A DNA stretch of 64,000 bases from Thunnus maccoyii (GCF_910596095.1 NC_056550.1:10848501-10912500); one strand, 5' to 3'. Counted from the stretch's first letter, positions 29,620-42,859 are shown. Numbers and translations: made by a program. Notes: a model not told the origin generated them from the sequence alone.

Positions 29620-31650
29620 TTAAACATATAAAAGCTTTTTTGCAAATAATTTTCTTAGCATGAGGGACAGAGAAATAGAGCTGAGCAGAGTAGCTAACTT
29701 GTTCATTTGAAGTAAAAAGTACAAGATACTGTTGTAAATGAGGATAATTGAAATGAACACATTTAAATATAAGTTGAAGCCAGTGAATGTGTCGATGTAA
29801 GATCGATGTAAAACATTGATTCCAAAGTTGACTTTATGTAAGACATGATCAATGTGTGATCTGTATGAGAGTTCAGAATCAAGCCATACATCAAGATATT
29901 TAATATTATCAACTTTATGCAGAGAGATGCCGTCATTACAGGTTATTATACAGGAACCAGGTTTGGATTTGAGTTTCTCTCTGGTACCAAAGATCATAAT
30001 ATAGGACTTTTTGTTTTGTTTCAGATAGATAGCTTTGTTTTAGCAGGGGAAACCAACTGAGAGCAAAGCTATAATTCCCAATGGTGCCCTGCAAATCCAA
30101 CCATATAACAAAAAAATGTAAAATCAATAATCATATAGGCTACAAAGCATACAACACAAACACAAGACAAATTACTTGGAAAATACAATAAAAAACCCAC
30201 GAAGAAAAATACTGTAAAATAAGTACATTACACATGCCAAAGCAGTCACAATTAAGAAAAACAAGAGCATTTATTCTATAAAACATTGTTCAACAAAATC
30301 TTAAAATGTTCTAGGGATAAAAAAGTCTAATTTAAGGGAGTCCTGAAGCTTATTCCACCTATGAGGAGCATAATAGATGAACGCAGTTTTTCCCAGTTCT
30401 GTGTTCATATATGGGATATCCAAGGTAATGCATTCTTATAAACAAGTGTGGTATCCCATATTTCTAAAAGTGCTATGACCAGGTCTGAAGCCAGACTGAT
30501 GGGGATTTAAAATGCAATGCTCGGATAGAAAGTGACACATTTGATTATTGATGAGGTTATCTATGATTTTGGCTAAACATGACATGCCTTTATGCAGAGA
30601 CAGTACATATGCTGCTTTCCACACTTAGGAATATTCCTGGATACAAGAGTTAAATTAAAAGTATGTGTTAAATGATAAGCTATGATAGTTGCAGCCAATA
30701 GTAAAAGTCTTGCATTCAAAAGGTTTGCTCCAGTAGCCTTTTTTGGGTCAATTTAGGCCAGGGCATCAGATACCTTCTTAATAGAGAACTGTCTAAGGGT
30801 AAATCCTTCACCAAAAAGGTTATTTCTATTACAACTGCACCCATCCTTGACTGAGGCAACTGTGATAGATTTGGATTTTCAAAGAAGTGGCCGGAAGAAA
30901 TAAAATGACTATTAAAATTGTCACATATTTGTTCTTTTTCTGAGGCAAGGACAGAATCTAAAGAAAGATGCTTGGGTTGGGAGTTAGCATGACCATGATT
31001 TAGTGACTTAATTGTTTTCCAAAAGTATGCTGGATTACTGCTACAATCAGACAGAGTATCAACAAAATAACATGACCTAGCATTTCTAATTGCCCTGACA
31101 CATTTGTTACTCAACTGTCTAAAGGTCTGCCAATCCATAGAGGACTTTGAGCCTTGTGCTTTTGCCAATTGTACATTCCTTAAACTTAGGATCTCTGAGA
31201 TTTCAGGTGTGAACCAATGATTCAGTCTGATAAGATATGTGAGAAATAAATCACAAAGAAAAGCCTGTTCAGCAAAATATTTAAGTCTCTCTTTATAATA
31301 ATATGTGGTGGAATCTTCTTTGTCTGGAATCTCTAGTGCAGAAAATGATCTGTCTAGGGCAAACAAACCACTGGCTGTGAAACTATATGGTTTGTTTGTT
31401 AGGATTATCAGGGTTGACTTTTCTGGATTTCTGGTGTCTGGCTGGGTAGGTGAAGAAATGAGCTGAGTTAAATTTAATTCAATACAATGATTTTTTGGCC
31501 CCTCAGAGATAGACGATAAACAGTCAAGGTTAAGGTCATCCATGTACAAAACCTCAGAAGCCTCATAGTCAGATATAAGAATGACCAATTTATCTAAGGC
31601 ACTTTGATGAGCAGACGGGAGCAATAGACCCCAAGTGCCACCATATTATT
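29620..31650 (-). mobile_element. Dead L2/CR1-type LINE, endonuclease to reverse transcriptase
   Basis: A non-LTR retrotransposon remnant on the minus strand, in protein order from high to low coordinates. 31650-30716 holds the end of the endonuclease domain (LLVGVYRPPSA-like start, then DDLNLD in place of GDLNxD, then TQLISSPTQP and STLIILTNKP) and the linker. 30624-30436 holds the early reverse transcriptase (WKAAYVLSLHKG, SCLAKIIDNLINNQ, LNPHQSGFRPGHST). 29997-29620 holds the late RT region (KYLDVWLDSELSYRSHIDHV). The reading is broken by stops and frame changes. The SDH endonuclease motif is missing, about a dozen residues are lost after LHKG, and the central FADD-type catalytic box is absent. 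Such proteins nick DNA and copy the element RNA at the nick. This copy cannot do so. Confidence 0.85.
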
Positions 31651-34136
31651 ATTAAGATTTAGAGAGACATTTAATGCTAGCAATTCAAATTCTTTTGGCA
31701 GAGACACAGAGTGTGACACGGGGACAGCAAAAGAGTTTCTCACAAAAATAACAATATTGTCATATAAATGAGGGAAATATTGCCATAGATATTAAAGAAA
31801 ATATTCAGTAGTCGTCTTTACTGTCACAGACATTTTTACATATACGCTCAAATTTTGATCAACTTTAAACCAAATAGAAAACTTATTCAACCATGTCTAA
31901 AGATGCATGAAAGCAATTTTGATGAAACGTAAGCCAGTTATCGAAAAGTTTGAAGTTTTAATTAGTTAACAGTTGTTGATTGTAAAGATGTCAGTGAAGC
32001 ATTCCTGTTTAAAGCGTTCACATGCAAATTCAGTCAGTTTAGTTTGAATGGCATAAATGCTCTTGCAGTCATTTGGGTACATATTATTATAAGGTCATAT
32101 ATTTAGAGCACCCCTCAGTGCACTGCTCAGACAAGGAAAATAAGCCAGTGATATGCGGCTGTTGTCGAAAATAAAATGCATCCATTTTGATTATTACACA
32201 TGAAAACTCTTCTGATTTGATATATTTATTGTCTTATTTATTGCTGGCTGATTTGTTTCTCGTTTTAGAGTAGCTTTTGTCTCAGTGAACATTTCTCAAG
32301 CCCTCGCTGGTTTAATTTACACTTATGACACATGTTCACAAAGAGGAGATGACGTCAAATTGTCAGAGATCGATATCCTGAAACTCTGCTCACATGTTGT
32401 GGACTGAGGAGGCTGGCAGAGATGTTCTGTCCCTGCACACTAAATAAGCATGTCACAGTTTTCCAAATCTGTGTGTTGTTTTCATTACAGTATAACACAG
32501 AGTAATGTTTTAACATATCTTCTTTTTATGTTACCTCTAACACAAAAGAAGTGTCCAGTATCTTTTGTTTTCTCAGCAGTGCATGGATTCAAATGTCAAC
32601 TGTGTGGGAAGCAGCATGATTTGCATTCAATTCAGACAAAAGTAAATCACACAGAAAATAATATAATATAATTGCTTGAGTCTTTGTCACTTGTTGCTAT
32701 GATACCACTGAATCCATTACCTGAGGTGAAAGGGATATATGAGTAGTAATGTGCACCTTCTTAGTGCTGTCATTCATTACTGACTTGAGAATTCATTCAC
32801 GCTTGAGAATGGTAATGGCCAGTAATGGGGTGTGTTGGTTAGTTAGGCTAATTAGAAGTATGTTTCATGCCACCATATTTCATTGGCCTAATAACCTGTG
32901 TATGTAATTCAGAAAGATGACCACACTTTATTGTAGCTATCTCAAAAGTTGTTCAATGCTGGGGTGCATTTTTTGAAGGTTGAACTATTGAACGTGCTGA
33001 TTTTTCTCAGTGGTTCTTTGCCACATCGTACTATATGTTATATATTAACTGATTACATACCTGTGTGTCATGTTTGATCTTCTCTTATAGAACTGTGTAA
33101 ATCTTATTTTCTGCTGAGAAAACCTTGTTTATTTGCAGTAATGCAGCAGCGACTGTTTCTCTTTGGTAATAAATGTCTGCTGAATCACTTTTAACTATAT
33201 CTCCTGCTCTTACTGTTTCTGTATATGTGCTTTATTTCATAAACTCAGCGATGGTGTTAACTCTGGACTTTCTGAGCTCTGTGTCGACGCAGCCTGCATT
33301 CTCCCCTCTCTAGGGAAGAAACGGGTCTGAAACTAAAGCTCAAGGCCCCCGAGCAATTCAACTCCATCTCTCAGATTCTCCACTTCATTAAACACAGTAG
33401 CAAGACAGAACCAGCATGTGAACCTGCTGTACATATTGTTTTTCTCACAACCCTCTATTGTTCTTGCTAAAGTTTCATGGATAATGTGAAATGGCTTGTA
33501 AAGGCAAAAATAAATATAAATATATATACACACTTTGAGGAAAAAATTGAAAATACAAGAAGGGATGGGTGGGAGTTAGTGGAAGAGAAATTGAAGTTGT
33601 TTTTGAAGCAGTTATGATTGATTTTTTTGGCCACTTGGGGTTAGTAGAACAATCTATAAACACAACACTGATGAAACCCAAGCATTGATTTTATTGATGT
33701 ATATTTTTTTTCTCCTTTGTAAACAGTTTTTAGCAAGATCAAGAAAATAATGTCTTCTTTTCATTTTTTTGTTTTTTGGTGGATTTTGTGAAAATGTTGC
33801 AAAATTGCAACAGAGAGTCTTAGTGCTCACAAATATCACCATTTTAATTTTAACAAAGTCCATTATTTATTAGGCATCAATGACTCAATAATATCAAAAT
33901 ATGTATCTTAAAAATTAATTTTATTAACATGAAACTGTTTGATACAACACAATAAAAAGCAAATAAATGTGACTATATGCATTTCCACACAATGAAAAAA
34001 ACTAAGAAAATGTTATTGTTATTGGAACTTTATTTTTGACTTTGCAAAATCTGAATTTTATTACATCAGTCCTTTACAATTTCTTCATATTTACATATTG
34101 AACATCATAATGATTTTTTATGTCTGAGGACTATTC
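31651..34136. other. No gene seen between the LINE and piggyBac relics
   Basis: AT-rich, with no convincing exon. A less AT-rich island at 33250-33420 has no open frame with a domain. The segment 33660-34130 may be piggyBac 3' non-coding sequence. Confidence 0.5.
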
Positions 34137-35480
34137 TTATTTTGTGGATGCCATCCTTGTTTGGCTCCTTATGTGTGAACCTGCAGGAAGCAGTTTTTTG
34201 TTTTTATCTGTGAAGCACAAACAAACATCACATTTGTTGCATGCAGTTGATGTATATCCATTCTTGCAGTGGCCTCTTTTTTCAACGTTCAGTGGCAAGT
34301 GCCCCACATTATCCCAGCAAACATCAAGAGGGCATTGTGGGCCATCTTTTTCACACTGGAGTACTCTTGCCTCATCCATGTATCGTCTGCCTCTCTTCAG
34401 GGTATTGAATTGGATGAGAGAGGTTACTGGCTGTGCCTGAGAGTGCCTCCTGTTCATGACTTCATTTTCAGGGATCTGCAGGGTTCCACAGTCACACTTG
34501 AATTGCAGCCACACATTGACCACTCCAAAGATGATGGTGTGCCAAAAAATATACAAATACCAGTGTGTGGACTTAATGTGGAACTTGTACTTGGCTGTAA
34601 AGGAATCAAGCAAATTGATCCAACTCATGAATCAATTGTGCGTCTACACAATGGATGGTCTGCTCACTTCGATGTAGGACATGGTGGATTTGTCCCACCA
34701 GTCAACCTTGTCAACTGGTTGTGGACCATCAAGAGTGGAGAGAAGAGTAACTGACTGGTTGTCATACCTCCACTCTCAAGTCAAAGCTCCCTCTGCCTTG
34801 TTTTCTCAGCTCCTTCTTTTCTGAGGTTTGGCACATGTACAGGGTGTACTGTTCTAACGACGTGGATTTCTGTGGAGGCACAGAAGTGAAGAAATTGTCT
34901 GTAAATACCTTTTGTCCTGCAGGAAGTGTTGATACAAGCTTCATGATTATATCTCCTGATAATCCAAGCTCAGACTTGGCACTTTTACCCCACACACTCC
35001 CTTGGTACACATCAAAGTCATATAGTATGTCTAAGATTCCTGTTCTTGCCCAAACCTTGAAATCCCAGAGATGGGGTTGCCCACGCATGTATTGTCTGAT
35101 TTCACTGAACTTCCCCTTAAAATGAATCATCATTTCAATCACAGAGTTATGCTCCTCTGGCACTATCTAGCATTTCACTCTGAATGCATCCAATCATGGC
35201 CTAATCTCCCAAAGTTTGTCCTTCTTCTAATGAAAGCAAGTACTGGAAATGGTTACAGGACATTACGTCAGCTACAGGGCCATAGCATGTGTCAGCTTGT
35301 GTCAGCTGTGTTTTCTTTATCACCATCACTGCTCTCTGATTCAATCACTTGTATCTCCATTAACAATCGTATCCAGTACGTCCTGAACTTAGTATACTCT
35401 TCCTCTTTTTGTCAATGGCATTCTGAAATGCCTTTACTCCCCACATCTTTTCAGCTCCTCTTTCAGCTCGGACTATAAAA
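34137..35480 (-). pseudogene. piggyBac transposase relic
   Basis: A cut-and-paste DNA transposase pseudogene read from high to low coordinates, with frameshifts and in-frame stops (for example near 34640-34665). The N-terminal part (about 35480-35170) is acidic and degraded, with MSCNHFQYLLS echoing the family's MSRNRF segment. 35163-34762 carries the catalytic core: NSVIEMMIHFKGK, where the family has a D-E pair, so the first catalytic Asp is replaced by Ile; and VFTDNFFTSVP, where the second Asp is kept. 34628-34137 holds MSWINLLDSF in place of GGVDxxD (third Asp is Asn), HWYLYIFWH, and a C-terminal cysteine-rich region (CNKCDVCLCF) like the family's zinc-binding end. It resembles the PGBD2/PGBD3 type found in fish. 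Two lost catalytic residues and broken frames make it inactive. Confidence 0.85.
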
Positions 35481-35577
35481 CCAAAAAATTAGCTAAAAGA
35501 CACCTCAGGGAAACTGCAGAGTCAGGTGATAATTACTGTATCTGTAGGTTCTTCACTACAAATGACTTCATTAGACA

Positions 35578-35606
35578 TACAGTGGGGTCCAAAAATGGTC
35601 TCAGAC
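35578..35606. repeat. Tc1-like terminal fragment
   Basis: TACAGTGGGGTCCAAAAATG followed by GTCTCAGAC matches a common Tc1/mariner terminal repeat of fish. No transposase or opposite end is seen nearby; it lies just right of the piggyBac relic. Confidence 0.55.
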
Positions 35607-38600
35607 TTAGTTATGTGATCTATTACTTACTTGTGTGATCTATTGTTAATATGAAAATATTGATTAATGCAGCTTTAAATTTTAGAAAAAAATAAATTAA
35701 AAAAAGCCCAAAATAGATCTTAATGTTTCTTAATGAGCACTGTCATTGAATTGAATTTATTGAAAGCCTTTATGCTTGCTCCCATTTAATTTCATTTATT
35801 TTATTAAGAAGTATTAATCCATTTATATATTGATTTATTGTTAAGACTTTTTTTATACACTTGTAAAATTCCCTCATAATACAGTATCTTCAATTTTTGT
35901 TGCTCCCAACATATGATAACAATTTAAGAGAGATTTTCAGTTCATGATAGGTTCATGAAGTCACATTAAGCCATTTTGAATTTCTGTTTTAGGCATTTCA
36001 TAGTTTAGAGACAGGTGTGAGAACAGCAGACCAGCACAGCAGAGGGCTTTATCCTGCCAGGGCTATATTGCAGTATTGAGCTGCTGGTTGCTCTCACTGG
36101 CTCTGAGGTGTTAGTCTGTGATGATGACTGCCTCTGGTACTGAAGGAACAAGCTGTTCTTAGAGCACACAGTCTTTTATTTGGCCACAGAGGAGGGAAAC
36201 ACTCTCTCAGGACCTGGTGCTCTGTTGATCAATTTTGGTTTTTGTGTGCAAGTCACCAGTTTCCTAGGAAAGAAGAATTATGAAAGAAGACAGTGATGTT
36301 TAGTCTCTACCCATGTGGTTTGTTTAGTATGTCTCCCTTCCCAAGGAATACACTAACAAAAAGGAAGGTTTCAGTTTCAGGACCTACGTAATGACCTTTA
36401 AGCTATTTACATTACACAAAAATGTTTGATGAGCCTAAAGGAGCATTAATAGTTTGTGGAATGCTCATATTAACACACAGTAGCTAGATAAGATCATAGA
36501 CGTGTGGTTTGTTTGTGTGTGTTTACTAGGCAGGGTGTGTTGATATGAGCAGCAGCCCAGCCCATCAGTCAAGTCTTACTTCATTATATGTGACGGGGTG
36601 CAGAGAAGAAAATTAGGTGCTGTCACACTTTGTTGGTCGAGTGCCACCGATGTGTCATCAGGTGAAAAAGCCACAGGTCTATTCATAGAGATTGAGGTTT
36701 GTATTGCAAGCAGGAACTTTGAGTGCTAAACAAACAGCTTCTAATAATTGCCTGTTCCAGAGTATAAGTCCCATGTGAGTGTAAACTTTTTCCTCTTGTG
36801 TGGCATAAATAGACACAGATGTTGCTTAAGCTGTTATAGAGGCTGACCCAGAAACCCTGCAGTAACACACTGTAACGTCATTTGATCTTTACAGCTGGGC
36901 TAAGTGGGCAATTTAGGGACTCTGCACTCCAGTGGAGGGTATGATGAAGTCTGAACAGACACAGGATATGCACACTTTGTTTGCACATGCAGTAAAGCTG
37001 AGGTAAACTGCTACACTATTAATCCCATGAAATTTACATGTATAGAAGTGTACAGTTTGTTCTGAAGTTTTATTATCTTTATTTACACGAGAAACAGTAG
37101 CACAACACCACATGTCTTCATGAACATTGCGTCTACACTTTAGAAGCAAGATCTCTTTCCTCCACAAAATAAAGGAGGGTTTCAGGGTAAATTAGCCAGA
37201 CTTTGATGGACTATCTCATTATTTTGGGGAATGAACAGTCACAGTTAAAATTGCCTGACATCGCCTGACATAAATATAACATTTAGATCTGATTCTGCAG
37301 ACTGCTCCATCATCTCTCTCGCAGCAGAAACAGCGTGACACATACATAATGGCCTGGGCGACGGAACGATCTGACAGCACATTTTTGGATGGATTCTTCC
37401 CCGTGGAGACTGCGAGGCGTAGGAATGATTTAAAAATGAAAGGCCAGAAATTTCCAGCCGCTGCTTTAGGCTACCGGGTGATTTCCTTTGGCAGGTTTAT
37501 AGTGGAGCTTAGATACAAATTGAGTTTGTATTATTTCAGGATTTTGGCCTTAAGCCATAACCCCAAAGCACACATGTGAAAAAGGAGACAACTTGATATT
37601 GCTTTATCTGCTTCTGTCAGTGTCTGCCCATAAAGATGTATATACAAAGGAGGAAAATTTCTATCATGTGGGCTTATGGTCATGGCAAATGTTTTTTGGT
37701 GATAATAAATCCAGAACTTTTCTTAACTTGTCATTTTTCTTATTCTTGATCTTGCTTGTTCTTAATCAAACACACTTTAACCTGTAAATTACAGAGCCCA
37801 CTTTACATGTCTGTCAACGTGAAGCCCAGAACAGAAAGCTCACAAAAGCCCACTAACACTGGCCCACTGATTTCTTATCCTTTCTCTTAATCCATCCTTT
37901 CATTCAGTGGCTTTGTGACTTTAGACTGAAAAAGCACGCACATGCAGGTCGTTCTCACGAGTGTGTTTTCAAAGCCTCCTCCCTCCTAAGTTTGGCGACA
38001 GGTCCTCTGACATTGTCCTTTGGTGCTGGAACATCATGTCCTGGATAATGATAGGTGTGGCGGTGGTGGCGGCAGGGACAACTGCAGCTAGCCAGTGGTG
38101 ACTGGTCTCATTACACCTCACAGCAGTAAAAGGCATTCTCTCTGTTTGTGTAAGCATTTGTTGTTATGAGTTAAAAGGATCAGCCTGTGTGAATGTGTGT
38201 GTAGAGTTCAGTTCCAAATGGAGATTTAAAAAGTCAATAGTCCCTGGCTGCTTCTTTCATCTTTCTTTTTCTGGGTCAAAAAATATGTGACAAGAGAACA
38301 CTGGTGCATGGCTTCTTTTCTGTGTCAAGGTTGGCAATGATTGAAGAGGAGGCTGTTTATGCCTCAGAAGTCTGCAGCGCTGACTGGGTCATTAGAGAAG
38401 CCCAGCAAGGTGGGAGACACACATAGAGGCATACATGTGGATGCTTGTGTAATATGTTCGTTAGCCTGTACTCAACACATTTAGAACATCCCATGATGAC
38501 ACTGAAAACATTTTGGACTGGGAGTATGAGGACAAGGTTATGCAACCTGTGTCACTGAAGGGAGGGGGGTAAGCAGCTTGGTAAGAGACATAGAGAAGAG

Positions 38601-38925
38601 GGAGGGTTTTTATTTTAGATTTGAGTGAAATGACAAGTATGTATGAAGTGCAGAGTCCTTTTTCAGAGCTCATCCTAATCCCAGTGTTATTTTTAGTAAA
38701 TACACATGCACTGTAAATTTACAGTGGGAAGATATATAGTAGAAAGTTCAAGCGAGTAAAGAAAGATATTCAGTGAAGTCACCCAGAGGGAAGACAACAA
38801 CAGAAAACCACACTTACCTGTGATATTTATGTATTTTTCTATGGTAGTTTTATTGAACGAAGCTTCACTTGGAGCTGAATGTCATGTCTTTAATACATTA
38901 GCTGTTAGAGCCTGCACCATAGACT
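35607..38925. other. No gene seen
   Basis: Unique-looking non-coding DNA. A frame at 37349-37579 has fair composition (starts MAWATERSDSTF) but no domain or splice sites supporting it. Confidence 0.55.
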
Positions 38926-39260
38926 GTATATAAAGATGGACGTCACTCTTTGGTTTGCATTGAGCCAGTTTGAAGCCCAAAGTTGCTGCTTATGGTCGGC
39001 GCCATTTTCGCTATTTGGAGCCAGGACCTTCCAAATAGGGAATGCGGGGTGTTGCCTTTCACGTTCTGGAAAAGCCTACTAAGACCACCAGCACACTACC
39101 TGAATTTAGTGATAGAGACCATAATGACTTAGTACTTTTAGAGAGAAGTCCACTTTTTGTGAATGGAAGTCAATTGGAGCCAGGAATTTTTTGGAACCAG
39201 TATCTAGTCGCCGTCGGCGGCATTGCACTTTAAGGTACTTCCACACTGGCCTGGTGCCAC
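38926..39260 (+). repeat. Dispersed fish repeat, copy A
   Basis: It opens ATAGACTGTATATAAAGATG and GACGTCAC, then GGCGCCATTTT, ACCACCAGCACACTA, GAATTTAGTGAT and ends GCACTTTAAGGTACTTCC. A partial second copy is at 46.6 kb. Short open frames inside are accidental. No inverted ends were found, so the class is not assigned. Confidence 0.6.
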
Positions 39261-41026
39261 TTGGCTTGGACACTTTTTGCATTGCATCTCTGCATGTTGC
39301 GTCTTTTGGTATCAATTTCTAATTTGGCACCCTTTATGAAAGGTTTATAAGTTGTTACTAATGGCTTCATTAATGGTTAATAAATTGTTTAATAATGCTT
39401 TATAGATCCATAAATAAGATGAACGTTTGGGTTGTAAGGTTGTGAAAAATATTGTGACACTTGATTTGTCTTTTGAGCTCTTTAATTCATCAGGAAGACC
39501 CCTCCAATTTTTAAATCTGCATGTATTAATGATGTATTGATATTTATAATTGTAGATGACTTGCTAATGTCACAACCTGGCAACCCAAAAGCTTCTTACT
39601 AATGACATATAATTGTCATGAACCATTTTAAAGCCATAAGTTACAATGTACCAAGCTCTTTTATACCCATCTTGGCTTGATTTTTATGTCTTTGTAAATT
39701 AATATATATAACATATTCTGCAGAAAAGTACTAAAGCCATCATCAGATTTCATCATTCTGTACACCAAATCCTATCCTTTGAGTTGTGTATATAGTGCAA
39801 AAGCACCTGATGAATATGTATTAATACCAACTGTATGTTGTATGATATAAATTCTGGGTCTTCTATCTAAACTGTGCATACTGACCAACAATCACCTATA
39901 AGCCACTGATCTCAATATCTCTTTCTACATCCTCAAAGACCATTGCAGATGTGATGTGCTCCTCTGCGCTCATTACTGCAGGGTTAAGAGTCCCCAAGCC
40001 TGCTCTCAGATGTTGTCCAAAGCATTAGGGAGCAGTCTGCAGCAAGCATTGCTTTAATTTGGACCATGGTTTGCTGGTTTCTATCTTGAGGCTCAATGAT
40101 TCAGTTCTTGGGTTTTAGTTTCCTTGGTGAAAGCCTTTCACCAAGGATACATAACGCCTATCACTGAAAGGTGTTTTGTATCAAGGAATTGCTATATTAA
40201 ACTTATGAAATGATACAAAGGCTGCCGATTACTCCCAGCTGTTCACTGACACCACCAATGTCATTATCTTTTTAAATAAATTTATTGTTTAGCAGAGTCT
40301 CTACATTTGTGATTGGACATTATTAGGATGTTATTGAGTGTTAGGGAAGCAGAATTGCAAAATTGTAAGTAAGTTGTAAGTTATTTTTCTCAGAATATCA
40401 TATCCGAGTAAATTCAGGCTCGAAATGTGCTATACACACAGTACAGTAAGTATATGCCCACTGCAAACTACTTTGGGGTTGTGTGATGTGATTAGCTTGT
40501 TAGTTGTTAGTTGTGGTGGGGTTACTATCAGTTTCTGGATTACATTCTCCCTGATATAGTGGATTTAAAAAACAAAACAAACAAAAACCATGACAAACAG
40601 CCTAATGAAAGCTACACATTCAGTGAGGAATGGATGATGAATTGAGATGGACCTTGAAAATCATGACAAACCTGGACCACAGTGACATTTACCACAACAA
40701 GCACATCACAAACTAGCAGAATGTTTTTTCCTGATAATATTTTAAATGTTGATTTATTCTGAAGCATAATTGAATGATAAGGGAGCACTACCCTTCATGG
40801 CATGATTAGTGCCTTTTGATTACCGCCACCGGTCAAACAATAATGTTCATTTGAATTCTTATGATAAAATTTAATAGAATTAGAAACCTAATTTTCACTC
40901 TAATTTTCACTCTTTGCTCTACAGATATTAAATTGTGTTCAGAGGTCTGGAAGCTAGTTTAAGAAAATTAAAAAAAACATTTAGCATGTAGTTCACAGTA
41001 TAAGCCTATTAAATCCACATGAGTTC
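39261..41026. other. No gene seen apart from the 40.1 kb palindrome
   Basis: AT-rich non-coding DNA with no long open frame on either strand. Confidence 0.6.
40122..40146. repeat. Perfect 12-bp palindrome with one-base centre
   Basis: CCTTGGTGAAAG and its exact complement CTTTCACCAAGG are separated by a single C. It stands alone in non-coding DNA. Confidence 0.8.
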
Positions 41027-41030
41027 TTAA

Positions 41031-41668
41031 CCTTAATCCTACCAACTGGGGTACCCAGAGGTTTACTTTTTGTCACATCTGCTTTATTCTATCATTCCAA
41101 TTTTTCAGGACTTTGTCAATGGTTTTGTTCCCAAAGACTTCATATAATTGTTTTCTGTTTAATTAGTTATTATTAATTAGTGCTTAAAAATACCCACGTA
41201 CTGGGGTCCTGGGGTCCTGGGGGACCCCAGTCAAAAGCACCCAATTCCCCCTATGCAGTTTTAATGGATGGAAATGTTTATTGAGTTCATGTTTGCTATA
41301 GGTCGTAGTTCAAAGTATCACACATTGTAAGGGGGGTAAGAGCACCCCGTCAGTCATTTTGAAGGAGACAGACATAGATGCAGCAGACACAGATTTCCTC
41401 ATGAAGCTCTGTTGACAACCCTAAATATTGTTCTTCCCAGAGGTGTACTGGGAAAGGGTTAACCCTAAAAATAATAATAATCTGTTTTTGTTGTTGTTGT
41501 TGTTGTTTCTTTTTTCAGATGGCATTAATTACATAACTAATAATGTTTTGAGAAGAAATAAGTTAACATTTTGCTATGACGATAATTTCTTACGGTAGTT
41601 TATTCTTGGGGTCTCCAGGGACCCCAGTCTGTACTCCTTGTATGTTAAATATGTTGGTAGGATGAGGG
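41031..41668. mobile_element. TTAA-flanked MITE, piggyBac-like, about 638 bp
   Basis: TTAA at 41027-41030 and 41669-41672 flank inverted ends CCTTAATCCTACCAAC (left) and CCCTCATCCTACCAAC (right, read inward), with 2 mismatches in 16. The CCC-type ends and TTAA duplication are piggyBac hallmarks. The interior is non-coding and holds GGGGTCC/GGACCCC blocks and a (TTG)n run. It would need a transposase in trans. Confidence 0.65.
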
Positions 41669-42258
41669 TTAACCTTTCTTTTCAGTTTCATCTCTGCTCA
41701 TGGACTTGTACTGTATGAAAAAGCTTGAGAAGGGCACACAAATGAAATTAGCATAAAATCAGCATAAAATAAGCTACTGGGCAAGAAGATGGCAGTGGGG
41801 GAGGTTGACATATTGATGACCTACCCTCATTTGTTTGTGTTTTGAGCTTATCAGGCCACCACAAATGTTTCTCATCCACTGAGATAAAATAAGGTGTATG
41901 TGTGTGTGTGTAGGCTATTTTTATGCGATTGTCATAGTTCTGACTGTGAAGTAATTATTTATCAAAGCCATTTAGATTATTTGGCATATCAACAGGGATT
42001 TGCTGTCACTGTCAAATAACTTCTCGTGTGGTCTACTGTTATTTGTGTTGCTGTGAATCATTCTTTCTGCTGAAGTGCAAATGTTTTTAGCCATGCTAGG
42101 GATGGTAATGTCTGTCAGTCCACCATTTTGGTCCAGGGTTTAATTGACAAAGTTACTTTATATCCATTAAATTTGGGTTTAATTACATTGAATGATGGAC
42201 TTTGGCTGATGTGAGGCATCCATGTTTGCTTGTTTTTCAAGCACGTATGTATTATTAA

Positions 42259-42640
42259 AGGGGACGTATCATGCACAAATAGGTTATTTTTAACCCAGGG
42301 CTCTACTGGAATATCTTTGCATGATTTACAATTTTAAAAACTCCTTATTTAACTCATACTGACCCTTTACACTGCCCCTCAGTTCAGCCTCTGCCTGAAA
42401 AGCCTTTTTAGCTTTTGTCTCTTTAAGGCCCCCCTCCTGATGAGCCCACTCTGTTCTGATTGGTCAGCTCTTAGAAGCTGCCCTTCGGGACACTTCCACT
42501 GGCTTAAGACCTGGCTTTTGGCTTGCAGGGAGCATTTCTACATATGTAGTAGTTTGGGAAATTTGACCATTTCCAGCATTTATGTCTGACATCATAATGG
42601 TATATAAATAACAGAAAATCACAAAAAGCATATGTCCCCT
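42259..42640. mobile_element. MITE with AGGGGAC termini, about 380 bp
   Basis: The left end is AGGGGACGTATCATGC after TTAA (42255-42258). The right end, read inward, is AGGGGACATATGC, followed outside by TTAG (a TTAA with one change). There is no coding frame. It belongs to an abundant fish repeat type that begins with AAAGGGGAC. The transposase superfamily is inferred from the TTAA-like flanks only. Confidence 0.6.
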
Positions 42641-42724
42641 TTAGGTGTTAAGTCAGAAACTTGAAATTATGGTAACGTGACATAACAACCCATGTGTGAC
42701 CTCAGTGACTTGCAAGGTGTACAT

Positions 42725-42855
42725 GCCCAGGACTCACCACCAGTCAGTCAGAACTGAAGAGGGAGGTGAAAAATCTTCAAGAATCTAAAGTAAGTCCAGT
42801 TGCCATGGACTTAGCACTTACCATGACCTGGATGACTGATAATCTTCATAGAGCA
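42725..42855 (+). mobile_element. Penelope-like element 3' tail fragment
   Basis: About 130 nt share the tail blocks of the 56.8-57.4 kb element, in order: a GAAGAGG / GTGAAAAATCTTCAAGAA segment, AAGTCCAGTTGCCATGGACT, then ACCATGACCTGGATGACTGA followed by an AATCTTCA stretch. No coding part is present, which suits 5' truncation on insertion. Confidence 0.5.
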
Positions 42856-42859
42856 AATG

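Noticed and set aside
34269..34754. 161-codon plus-strand frame
   Set aside because: Antisense of the piggyBac relic, which explains the conserved pattern on the minus strand.
37349..37579. 76-codon frame starting MAWATERSDSTF
   Set aside because: Composition is fair but there is no domain, no splice support and no neighbour to link it to; possibly conserved non-coding DNA.
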